NCBI GenBank assembly: GCA_002308955.1
Contig: DBWJ01000079.1
Location: forward strand, 9,739 to 15,686
From: Lachnoclostridium sp. UBA1241
GTDB taxonomy: Bacteria > Bacillota > Clostridia > Lachnospirales > Lachnospiraceae
Reading direction: 5' to 3'
Length of the DNA: 5,948 nt
The notes under the pieces are model-generated. The model saw only the letters and a list, made by a program, of their open reading frames with translations. It did no database searches and had not been told where the DNA came from. A program made the position numbers and the translations under genes. Below, piece by piece: positions 1 to 5,499 of this stretch. Position 1 is the stretch's first letter. Each line of letters opens with the position of its first letter.

Positions 1-237
1 GAAAAGCCGCCGTATTTCAGCTGCCCGACGGGACGGCTGGGGCTTCTTTCGAGCATGTTCACAGACCCGGCGTATCGCCGCATGGGCATCGCGAAGGAGC
101 TTCTTCACCGCGTTGTGGAGGAGGCGAGAGCGTACGGCTGCGGCGCGGTGCAGATCACGGCGTCGAACATGGGCGTGAAGCTTTACACCGCCTACGGATT
201 TACCCACAACGGGAATTTTATGCAGTACAAATTGTAG
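1..237 (+). CDS. GNAT family N-acetyltransferase, C-terminal part (5' end outside window)
   Basis: Seventy-eight codons are open from the first base and end at TAG. The sequence is the second half of a GNAT fold: a beta-strand (GRLGLLSSMFT), then the acetyl-CoA pyrophosphate loop YRRMGIA (about residues 25-31 of the visible part), a helix (KELLHRVVEEARAYG), a strand (AVQITAS), and the closing N..VKLYTAYGF segment typical of the GNAT C-terminus. Family knowledge says it transfers acetyl from acetyl-CoA to an amine; the substrate-binding half is outside the window, so the substrate cannot be guessed. An ATG at position 55 lies inside the strand before the CoA loop, so it is almost certainly an internal methionine. 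The gene heads the same-strand series and is followed by a 52-base gap, one of the longest in the window. The family call is secure. Confidence 0.88.
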   Translation, partial: EKPPYFSCPTGRLGLLSSMFTDPAYRRMGIAKELLHRVVEEARAYGCGAVQITASNMGVKLYTAYGFTHNGNFMQYKL

Positions 238-243
238 AAAAGA

Positions 244-273
244 CTCCGCGGAGAATTACACATTTAGCGGAGA
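244..273. repeat. Short palindrome and direct repeat in the gap before the Eis-like gene
   Basis: CTCCGCGGAG at 244-253 is a perfect 10-base palindrome. Its right part GCGGAGA (248-254) recurs at 267-273, 19 bases downstream start to start. CTCCGC (244-249) could alternatively pair with the second copy GCGGAG (267-272) around a 17-base loop. No T-run follows, so it is not an intrinsic terminator. It could be an operator or a weak leader structure just ahead of the ribosome binding site, or chance in a G+C-rich gap. The repeats are seen directly; any function is speculation. Confidence 0.3.
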
Positions 274-277
274 TGAC

Positions 278-284
278 AAAGGAG
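278..284 (+). promoter_or_regulatory. Ribosome binding site of the Eis-like gene
   Basis: AAAGGAG ends 5 bases before the ATG at 290. It is a good Shine-Dalgarno match at acceptable spacing and supports that start. Confidence 0.75.
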
Positions 285-289
285 ACATT

Positions 290-1504
290 ATGGAAGTCAG
301 AAAGTTAACGGGCGAAGAGCGATATGCCGCATATCTTACGGCAGTTTACTGCTTTCACATGCGTGTGGAGGACGTGGAAGCGAACCGCGAGCGTCAGTTG
401 AACGCCAAAGTCGAGGACTGGGGTGCATTTGACGATAATAATACGCTGATGGCGCGCATTATCAATAATCATTTCGATTTTTACCTGGACGGGACGGCCG
501 TGAAGTCGGGCGGCATCGGTGCTGTGGCAACGCTGCCGGAGTACCGCAATTCGGGCGCAATCCGTGCGATTTTTAAAGAACTTCTGCCTGAGGCATACGC
601 AAACGACGAGGTTATTTCGGCACTCTATCCGTTCAAGCATGAGTTCTACCGCAAATTCGGTTACGAAACCGTCATCGGCTGGAGTCAGTACAGCCTCACA
701 CCGGGGCTTCTGTGCCGGTACCGTTTCGACGGCGAGGTCGTAAAATGGAACCCGGGTGACCCGGTTACGGATTTCATGAACATTTACAACGCGTTTGCCC
801 CGAAATTCAACATGGCGGCAGTCCGCACGGAAGAAATGATGCTCGAGCAGCTGAAGGTCGACAAACCCTACATCGACCGGAAGTTCTCGTATGTGATGAA
901 GCAGAACGGCGAGGCGATTGCCTATATCATCTTCACGGATGTGAGGCATGACCCGGCAGCCATTATGCAGGTGGAGGAGTGCGCCTGGACATGCCGCGAA
1001 GGCTTCCGCGCGGTGCTCGGCTTCCTCGCGAGATTCGAGGCGGACTACGGCACGATTGAGATGAAACTGCCGGAGGGGATTGACCTTCTTCGGATTGTGG
1101 AGACGCCGGACGCATACGCAATCAAGGAAACAGCGTTCCCGAACTTTATGGTGCGGGTCATCAATGCGAAGAAGCTTCTCGAGACGATTAAAAAGCCCGT
1201 GGATTGCGATTTCACAATCAAAATCACGGATGAGATAATCCCGGAAAATAACCGTACCTACCGTGTACTTTCCGACCATGTCGAACTGGTTGGCGAGCGG
1301 TTCAACACGGACGATGAGAATGCCGCTGACACGGCACCGAAGGCGGACCTTTCCGTCAACGTGCGCGCTCTCGCTCAGCTCGCTATCGGCGCGGTGAACC
1401 TGGACGAAGCGATGCTTCGGACGGATGTAACCGTGAACGCGAACGAGGAAATGCTCCGCCGCGTATTCACGGAGAAACTTACCTGGGTCAGCGAGCACTT
1501 TTAG
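290..1504 (+). CDS. Eis-like GNAT N-acetyltransferase (GNAT plus SCP2-like C-terminal domain)
   Basis: The 404-residue product has the length and order of the Eis family: an N-terminal GNAT domain (about 1-140), a central GNAT-like region (about 150-290) and a C-terminal SCP2-type domain (about 300-404). The first domain holds GGIGAVATLPEYRNSGAIRA (74-93), whose R..G..R pattern fits the Eis CoA-binding loop, and FYRKFGYE (119-126). Tyr120 there matches the tyrosine proposed as general acid in Mycobacterium tuberculosis Eis. The protein ends in Phe404; in that enzyme the terminal carboxylate is also a phenylalanine and is proposed as the base. Characterised Eis proteins are cytosolic oligomers that acetylate aminoglycosides at several positions and also lysine groups, but Bacillota homologues are mostly untested, so drug acetylation is only a possibility. 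A good ribosome binding site precedes the ATG; the next gene starts 38 bases on. Confidence 0.88.
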   Translation: MEVRKLTGEERYAAYLTAVYCFHMRVEDVEANRERQLNAKVEDWGAFDDNNTLMARIINNHFDFYLDGTAVKSGGIGAVATLPEYRNSGAIRAIFKELLPEAYANDEVISALYPFKHEFYRKFGYETVIGWSQYSLTPGLLCRYRFDGEVVKWNPGDPVTDFMNIYNAFAPKFNMAAVRTEEMMLEQLKVDKPYIDRKFSYVMKQNGEAIAYIIFTDVRHDPAAIMQVEECAWTCREGFRAVLGFLARFEADYGTIEMKLPEGIDLLRIVETPDAYAIKETAFPNFMVRVINAKKLLETIKKPVDCDFTIKITDEIIPENNRTYRVLSDHVELVGERFNTDDENAADTAPKADLSVNVRALAQLAIGAVNLDEAMLRTDVTVNANEEMLRRVFTEKLTWVSEHF

Positions 1505-1530
1505 AGCTCTTAACCCGCGGAAAATGTTAT

Positions 1531-1535
1531 AGGAG
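1531..1535 (+). promoter_or_regulatory. Ribosome binding site of the RimJ/RimL-type GNAT
   Basis: AGGAG lies 7 bases before the ATG at 1543, an optimal arrangement that supports this start. Confidence 0.75.
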
Positions 1536-1542
1536 AAACTAT

Positions 1543-2109
1543 ATGGTTATATTGGAGACAGAACGTTTAGTTCTGCGCGATTTTACGCGGGCGGATATCG
1601 CAAAGAGAATCGAGTGGGAGACCGTCGACCGTGACTGGCTCGACTGGGATGCCCCGTGGGAGCGGGAGAATGACCCTCCCCTTGAGGAAATTGTAAAGGA
1701 TCTTGAGGCATTTGCCGACATGATCGGAACGATGAAGCCCGGCGATAAGCGTTACAGCTTTCAGATTGTTGTTAAGGAGACCGGCGAGTACATCGGTTGG
1801 ATCAGCTGCTATTGCATCGATGACAACTACGATTACACGGATGATGACGCGAATTTCGCGTTCGGAATCGATATCCCGCCGGTATCATGCCGCGGCAAAG
1901 GATACGGCTACGAGGCTTTCAGCGCCGCAATCAAATACCTGACCGCACACGGCATGAAGGAATTATATACACAGACATGGTCCGGCAACACGCGAATGGT
2001 CGCTTTGGCGGAGAAACTCGGCTTCCGTGAGATTTGCCGCAAGAAGGGTATCCGCAAGGTGCGCGGCGGCACATACGACGGACTTACGTTTGTGTACAAG
2101 GCAGATTAA
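1543..2109 (+). CDS. RimJ/RimL-type GNAT N-acetyltransferase
   Basis: The 188-residue protein opens with the ILETERLVLRDFTRADI signature of the Acetyltransf_3 (RimJ/RimL-like) branch. The CoA loop is CRGKGYG (116-122), followed by a helix YEAFSAAIKYL. The later strand and turn TQTWSGNTRM (143-152) and ALAEKLGF (154-161) supply the conserved asparagine and the closing Gly-Phe. A tryptophan-rich stretch, DWLDWDAPWE (31-40), precedes the core and probably helps form the acceptor pocket. Well-known members acetylate ribosomal protein N-termini, but most relatives in Bacillota have unknown substrates, and no rim gene symbol is justified. The stop codon abuts the ribosome binding site of the kinase gene, so the two are very likely cotranscribed. 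The family is clear; the substrate is not known. Confidence 0.88.
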   Translation: MVILETERLVLRDFTRADIAKRIEWETVDRDWLDWDAPWERENDPPLEEIVKDLEAFADMIGTMKPGDKRYSFQIVVKETGEYIGWISCYCIDDNYDYTDDDANFAFGIDIPPVSCRGKGYGYEAFSAAIKYLTAHGMKELYTQTWSGNTRMVALAEKLGFREICRKKGIRKVRGGTYDGLTFVYKAD

Positions 2110-2113
2110 GGAG
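2108..2113 (+). promoter_or_regulatory. Ribosome binding site that fixes the start of the kinase gene
   Basis: AAGGAG overlaps the last two bases of the preceding TAA stop and sits 6 bases before ATG 2120. It decides against an in-frame upstream ATG at 2027, which lies inside the previous gene and would add 31 residues with no kinase character. Confidence 0.8.
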
Positions 2114-2119
2114 ATACCA

Positions 2120-2632
2120 ATGGATAAGGGTAAAATCATATTCCTCAACGGGGTAACCAGTTCGGGGAAGACATCAATTGTCGAAGCGCTTCAGGAGCGC
2201 AGAGATCAGTTTTTCTATGTCGTTGCCAACGATCTCTTCCAGGAGATGGTCGGCGAGCAGTATCTGGAGGAGAACTACTGGAAGTATCTTTCGGAAGTGA
2301 TCATCCTCATGTATCATACCGCGAAGCTCTACTCGGATCTCGGGAAAAATGTGCTGATTGACGGTATTTTGGTGGAACGCGACGAGATTAAGCCGCACTA
2401 TGAGAAGCTTATGGAGATCATGAAGGACAGCCCGCTCAGTATCGTTGAGGTGTTCTGCCCGCTTGATGTGTGCAGACAGCGGAACATCGATCGCGGTGAC
2501 CGCTACGAGAGCCAGTCGGATGAGCAGGCGGAGCTGATGAGCAAGGATATCAAATACACGATGCGCGTTGACACGAGCGTGAATTCTCCGGCGGAGTGCG
2601 CGGAGCAGATTGTGAAGACGCTGTTTGCTTAA
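2120..2632 (+). CDS. P-loop kinase resembling chloramphenicol 3-O-phosphotransferase (CPT family)
   Basis: The 170-residue product is close in size to Streptomyces venezuelae CPT (about 178). It starts with a strand and Walker A loop, IIFLNGVTSSGKTSIVEALQ (6-25; G11, G16, K17, T18), as in CPT. VANDLF (35-40) follows; Asp38 occupies the place of the CPT catalytic aspartate. VLIDG (78-82) is the Walker B-like strand. RNIDRGDR (121-128) matches the CPT arginine-rich lid motif, and the tail YTMRVDTSVNSPAECAEQI (146-164) parallels the family's YDVEVDT segment. Family members use ATP to phosphorylate a hydroxyl group; the model enzyme inactivates chloramphenicol, but many homologues outside actinomycetes lack a proven substrate. 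Family membership is fairly secure and chloramphenicol as substrate is only a hypothesis. The gene follows the upstream GNAT by 10 bases. Confidence 0.82.
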   Translation: MDKGKIIFLNGVTSSGKTSIVEALQERRDQFFYVVANDLFQEMVGEQYLEENYWKYLSEVIILMYHTAKLYSDLGKNVLIDGILVERDEIKPHYEKLMEIMKDSPLSIVEVFCPLDVCRQRNIDRGDRYESQSDEQAELMSKDIKYTMRVDTSVNSPAECAEQIVKTLFA

Positions 2633-2641
2633 TTGAAAATG

Positions 2642-2646
2642 GGAGG
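2642..2646 (+). promoter_or_regulatory. Ribosome binding site of the cysteine hydrolase
   Basis: GGAGG, within GGGAGG, ends 8 bases before ATG 2655. It is the strongest Shine-Dalgarno match by eye and confirms the start. Confidence 0.75.
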
Positions 2647-2654
2647 AAACCATT

Positions 2655-3173
2655 ATGGTACTGTTGGCAATCGATCTTCAAAGAGCGCTTCTCGTTGAAG
2701 ATCTGTATAACTACGAAGGATTTGTTGCGAATATGAAGAAGCTTCTTGCGGAAGCGAGAGCACGCGGCGTAGAGGTAATTTATGTGAAGCACGATGCCGG
2801 CGAGGGCAGCGGCATGAGCGAGGGCGACTGGGATTTCGAGATTTATGATGAACTGGCGCCTATGCCCGGCGAGAAGGTTTTCGTGAAGACCGTTAACAGC
2901 TGTTTCAGCAACAAGGAGCTTTGCAAATATCTCGAGGACAAAGGTGAGGAGACGGTGATCATCGCCGGTCTTCAGACCAACTACTGCATCGACGCGTCGA
3001 TCAAGTCCGCGTTTGACCGTGACTACGGCGTGATTGTGCCCGAGGGCTGCAACTCCACATTTGACAACGACTACATGGATGGGGAGACCACATACCGCTA
3101 TTACAACGAGGATATCTGGCAAAACTTTGCATACCTGGTCCCCATCGAAGAAGCATTTGAGGTGGAAGAATGA
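2655..3173 (+). CDS. Isochorismatase-like cysteine hydrolase
   Basis: The 172-residue protein fits the small alpha/beta hydrolases of the isochorismatase-like superfamily (nicotinamidase, N-carbamoylsarcosine amidase and related). The catalytic triad is in place: Asp7 in LLAIDLQ, Lys78 in VFVKTVNSCFS, and the nucleophile Cys111 in IIAGLQTNYCIDAS (102-115). The residues just before Cys111 form the usual loop carrying a cis-peptide. Members hydrolyse amide or vinyl-ether bonds of small cytosolic metabolites. The acidic 50-70 region and the divergent C-terminus (DNDYMDGETTYRYYNEDIW) point away from true PncA or isochorismatase, so the substrate stays open. The last codon overlaps the start of the next GNAT (ATGA), implying translational coupling and perhaps a linked job, for example one enzyme hydrolysing and the other acetylating related compounds, though this is unproven. 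Confidence 0.88.
   Translation: MVLLAIDLQRALLVEDLYNYEGFVANMKKLLAEARARGVEVIYVKHDAGEGSGMSEGDWDFEIYDELAPMPGEKVFVKTVNSCFSNKELCKYLEDKGEETVIIAGLQTNYCIDASIKSAFDRDYGVIVPEGCNSTFDNDYMDGETTYRYYNEDIWQNFAYLVPIEEAFEVEE
3159..3173 (+). promoter_or_regulatory. Coupled stop/start (ATGA) with internal ribosome binding site
   Basis: The start ATG at 3170 shares bases with the hydrolase stop TGA at 3171-3173. A purine-rich GAGGTGG at 3159-3165, inside the hydrolase coding end, can serve as Shine-Dalgarno sequence. This arrangement commonly gives translational coupling. Confidence 0.7.
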
Positions 3174-3760
3174 AGAAAGAACATACAATAGTACCGCTTC
3201 CGAAGGCGGAATGGAAAGGCACTCCGATTATGATGCGTTATACCACGGAGGAATATTTCGACGTGGAGATTTCGGAGAGCCCGGACGCCTACGAGGCGAA
3301 GCTTGTTAAGAAGAAATTTGACACTCCGGTGACACATACGCCGGAGGAGTATGATTTTCCGGACAGTCTTTACCAGGACCACTGGGAGAAGGCAGAGGCG
3401 TACGGCATGTACACCGAGGAGAACGGCGAACGGAAGATGTTGGCCTGCATCGAGGTGTGTCCCGAGGAGTGGAGCAACCGCCTGATGGTGACGGAGCTGT
3501 GGGTGGATGATTCCCTGCACAGACAGGGCATCGGCACCGCGCTCATGAACAAGGCGAAGGAGGTTGCGAAGGCCCAGGGGCGCAGAGCGGTTATCCTTGA
3601 GACACAGTCCTGCAACGTGAGAGCCATCGCGTTCTATAAAAGCCAGGGCTTTCAGCTGCTCGGGTTTGACGTTAACTGCTACACGAACCGCGACATCGAA
3701 AGGCATGAAGTCCGCATCAACCTCGTGTACTATATGGACGATCGTGCCGGCAGATGGTAA
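3170..3760 (+). CDS. GNAT N-acetyltransferase resembling streptothricin acetyltransferases
   Basis: The 196-residue protein carries its GNAT core in the second half: ELWVDDSLHRQGIGTALM (109-126) contains the CoA loop R118-Q-G-I-G-T-A. It is followed by AVILETQSCNVRAIAFYKSQGFQLLGFD (140-167). The ETQ..N....FYKSQGF.L.G.D pattern recalls streptothricin acetyltransferases of the Sat4/SatA kind, which acetylate a beta-lysine amine of the antibiotic. That likeness also occurs in many untested Bacillota GNATs, so resistance is only a suggestion. The N-terminal 70 residues are charged and lack an obvious motif. The start is chosen because it overlaps the upstream stop; methionines at residues 21 and 22 are possible alternatives but have poorer context. 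The product is a soluble cytosolic enzyme with no membrane segment. The next gene follows after 23 bases. Confidence 0.85.
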   Translation: MKKEHTIVPLPKAEWKGTPIMMRYTTEEYFDVEISESPDAYEAKLVKKKFDTPVTHTPEEYDFPDSLYQDHWEKAEAYGMYTEENGERKMLACIEVCPEEWSNRLMVTELWVDDSLHRQGIGTALMNKAKEVAKAQGRRAVILETQSCNVRAIAFYKSQGFQLLGFDVNCYTNRDIERHEVRINLVYYMDDRAGRW

Positions 3761-3774
3761 CGTGTCCGGAGAAC

Positions 3775-3779
3775 GGAGG
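3775..3779 (+). promoter_or_regulatory. Ribosome binding site that fixes the start of the two-domain GNAT
   Basis: GGAGG lies 4 bases before ATG 3784. The alternative ATG at 3754 sits inside the end of the preceding gene, has no good Shine-Dalgarno sequence, and would add ten residues of no family character. The spacing is a little short, but the core match is complete. Confidence 0.7.
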
Positions 3780-3783
3780 CAGT

Positions 3784-4698
3784 ATGATTACAACGAAACA
3801 ATTTCAGATATTGACGGACATCAACCTGGTGTGGAAGTTGATGACGGAGGTCTATGATCACGAAGAGAGCAACGGACCTGCGGCACCTTTCTTTGAGTAC
3901 GCAATTACCTCGCCGTGGCACGATCATGATTACGACCGGCTCAGTCGCTTTTATATGGATGGTGATAAGCCGGTCGGGTTCGTGTTCTTCGAGTCGACCG
4001 CGGATGAAATTCATTTTGTACTTCGGCCCGGATATGAGGACCTTGCGGATGAAATGATCGAATATGCGGAAAATGCGTTTCCGAAGTTCGACGAACCGAC
4101 GGAGCTGGTGCTCGGAAGCCGCCAAACGGCACTGATCGAAGCGGCGAAAAAGCGTGGCTATCAGCTTTCGTACGAGGATTCGGAGCTGTACTTTGATTTC
4201 CGGACCGGGACGCTCGATTACCCGCTTCCGGAGGGGTATCATTTTACGGATCCGTTGGACAACGACCCGCTGAAAGTCGCCAAGTGCCTGTGGGACGGCT
4301 TCAATAAGGCGGAGCACGGCGAGTTCAAGAACTGGGAGAAGCCGGTGAAGAACGGCGGCATCAGTCCCCATGAGCTCTATCAGAACGTGCTCGGTGCTAC
4401 GATTTCGCCCGCGCCGCACGCAACCTATGAGTATACCACCGTCATCGCAGACGAGGACGACAATTACGTCTGCTTCTCCGGGATGTGGTGGGTGCCGGAG
4501 AATAAGCTTGCCTACATGGAGCCTCTGTGCACGGTGCCGGAGCATCAGCACAAGGGTCTGGCAGCAGCCGCGCTTGCGCACCATGAGAAGAACCTCCGGC
4601 CTCTCGGCGCTGAGGTTATGACCGGAGGCGGCAACGACTTCTACCGAAAGATCGGATACAAGGGCGTACATGTGGACGGGCATTATCGGAAGGTATGA
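3784..4698 (+). CDS. Two-domain GNAT N-acetyltransferase
   Basis: From ATG 3784 the product has 304 residues, about twice a single GNAT. The C-terminal half (about 150-304) is a recognisable domain: CFSGMWWVPENKLAYMEPLC (strands), the CoA loop VPEHQHKGLAAAAL (251-264; Q255, G258, A260) and the end segment GGGNDFYRKIGYKG (281-294). The N-terminal half (about 1-140) keeps GNAT-like strands, DKPVGFVFF (61-69) and EIHFVLRPGYEDLADEMIEY (75-94), but not the R/Q-x-x-G-x-G/A loop at the expected place. It is therefore probably a degenerate, non-catalytic GNAT module shaping the acceptor site, as in other tandem GNATs. The substrate is unknown. The following methyltransferase begins 12 bases after the stop. 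Confidence 0.83.
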   Translation: MITTKQFQILTDINLVWKLMTEVYDHEESNGPAAPFFEYAITSPWHDHDYDRLSRFYMDGDKPVGFVFFESTADEIHFVLRPGYEDLADEMIEYAENAFPKFDEPTELVLGSRQTALIEAAKKRGYQLSYEDSELYFDFRTGTLDYPLPEGYHFTDPLDNDPLKVAKCLWDGFNKAEHGEFKNWEKPVKNGGISPHELYQNVLGATISPAPHATYEYTTVIADEDDNYVCFSGMWWVPENKLAYMEPLCTVPEHQHKGLAAAALAHHEKNLRPLGAEVMTGGGNDFYRKIGYKGVHVDGHYRKV

Positions 4699-4710
4699 GG
4701 ATTTTTCATT

Positions 4711-5475
4711 ATGGATTACGTAAAAGAAAACAGTAAGATATGGGATGACCGGTCGGCCAATGCGGACCGGTGGTCCATTCCGGTTTCAAGCGAGGAAACC
4801 GCACTTGCAGGGAAAGGCGAGTGGGGCATTTTGCTGACGCCTACGAAGCCGGTCCCGAGGGACTGGTTTCCGAAAGAGCTCACCGGGAAAGATGTGCTGT
4901 GTCTTGCAAGCGGAGGCGGCCAGCAGGGACCGATTCTGGCGGCAGCCGGGGCCGATGTGACGGTTTTTGACAACAGTCGGACACAGCTTGAAAAAGATAT
5001 TCAGGTTGCAGAGCGAGATGGGCTTAAGATCAAAACGGTTCAGGGAAACATGCAGGATCTCTCCGCATTCGCCGATGAAAGCTTTGATCTAATAATTCAT
5101 CCTTGGTCAAACAGTTATATCGACAACGTACTTCCCGTGTGGAAGGAATGTGCTCGTGTACTTCGGCGCGGGGGAATCCTTTTAGCCGGATTCAGCAATG
5201 GAATTGAGTGCATTTTTGATCCGGCGAAGCTGGAGCAGGGCGAACTGAACGTTGCTTACAAGCTTCCGTATGCGGACGTTGACCATCTGGATAACCCGGA
5301 AATCAAACGCATCGCGGAAGCCGAAGGCTACATCTGGGGGCATACCCTTACGGACCAGATTGGCGGGCAGATTGACGCCGGGTTCGCGATTGTCGGCTTC
5401 TACGAGGACCGCGTCGGTACCGCGCTTGACAATTACATCAGCGGCTCGATTGCGACGAAGGCAGTGAAACTTTAA
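4711..5475 (+). CDS. Class I SAM-dependent methyltransferase
   Basis: The 254-residue protein has a Rossmann-type methyltransferase domain. Motif I is VLCLASGGGQQGP (62-74), in which ASGGGQQG replaces the usual LGCGTG. An acidic residue ending the next strand, Asp87 in VTVFDNS (83-89), is placed to bind the SAM ribose. GNMQDLSAFADESFDLIIHP (112-131) gives the adenine-contacting aspartate region and motif IV position, and VLRRGGILLAGF (150-161) is the typical post-IV turn and strand. The N-terminus (ENSKIWDDRSANADRWSIPV) is a cap common to a widespread Bacillota family of unassigned methyltransferases. The C-terminal 80 residues may cover the acceptor site. The acceptor cannot be told. The ribosome binding site is modest: GAGG at 4697-4700, 10 bases from ATG, overlapping the upstream TGA. 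Some codons rare elsewhere here appear (adjacent CTA-ATA near 5090), a weak hint of a different origin. Confidence 0.86.
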   Translation: MDYVKENSKIWDDRSANADRWSIPVSSEETALAGKGEWGILLTPTKPVPRDWFPKELTGKDVLCLASGGGQQGPILAAAGADVTVFDNSRTQLEKDIQVAERDGLKIKTVQGNMQDLSAFADESFDLIIHPWSNSYIDNVLPVWKECARVLRRGGILLAGFSNGIECIFDPAKLEQGELNVAYKLPYADVDHLDNPEIKRIAEAEGYIWGHTLTDQIGGQIDAGFAIVGFYEDRVGTALDNYISGSIATKAVKL

Positions 5476-5483
5476 GAGACGAA

Positions 5484-5487
5484 GAGG
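5484..5487 (+). promoter_or_regulatory. Weak, distant ribosome binding site of the last gene
   Basis: GAGG is the only Shine-Dalgarno-like run before ATG 5500, but it is 12 bases away, longer than usual. The start is still well supported because an in-frame TAA at 5494-5496 excludes anything upstream, and the next in-frame ATG (residue 33) would remove the family's N-terminal segment. Low initiation efficiency is possible. Confidence 0.45.
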
Positions 5488-5499
5488 CTGCATTAACTT

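Noticed and set aside
55..237. A complete 60-residue gene starting at ATG 55
   Set aside because: The frame is open to the left edge, and the residues before this methionine form the strand that normally precedes the GNAT CoA loop. It is therefore the tail of a longer gene.
238..289. Promoter or terminator in the gap before the Eis-like gene
   Set aside because: TTGTAG at 232-237 resembles a -35 element, but the hexamer 17 bases later (ATTACA) matches TATAAT at only two positions. The possible CTCCGC/GCGGAG stem has a 17-base loop and no T-tract.
305..1498. Antisense open frame of 397 codons spanning almost the whole Eis-like gene; similar long antisense frames at 2174-2653, 2550-3188, 3101-3706, 3730-4683 and 5182-5493
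   Set aside because: Each is in exact codon register with the sense gene, so its stops could arise only from sense TTA, CTA or TCA codons, which these genes largely avoid. The translations show no recognisable family and are rich in Arg, His and Leu, as expected from complementing real codons.
1503..1510. AGAGCTCT palindrome straddling the Eis-like stop codon as a terminator
   Set aside because: Only 8 bases with no loop and no downstream T-run; it cannot form a stable hairpin.
2027..2119. Upstream extension of the CPT-like kinase to an ATG at 2027
   Set aside because: The extra 31 residues overlap the C-terminal coding region of the preceding GNAT and have no kinase homology. ATG 2120 has a well-placed AAGGAG and gives a protein starting directly at the first beta-strand before the P-loop.
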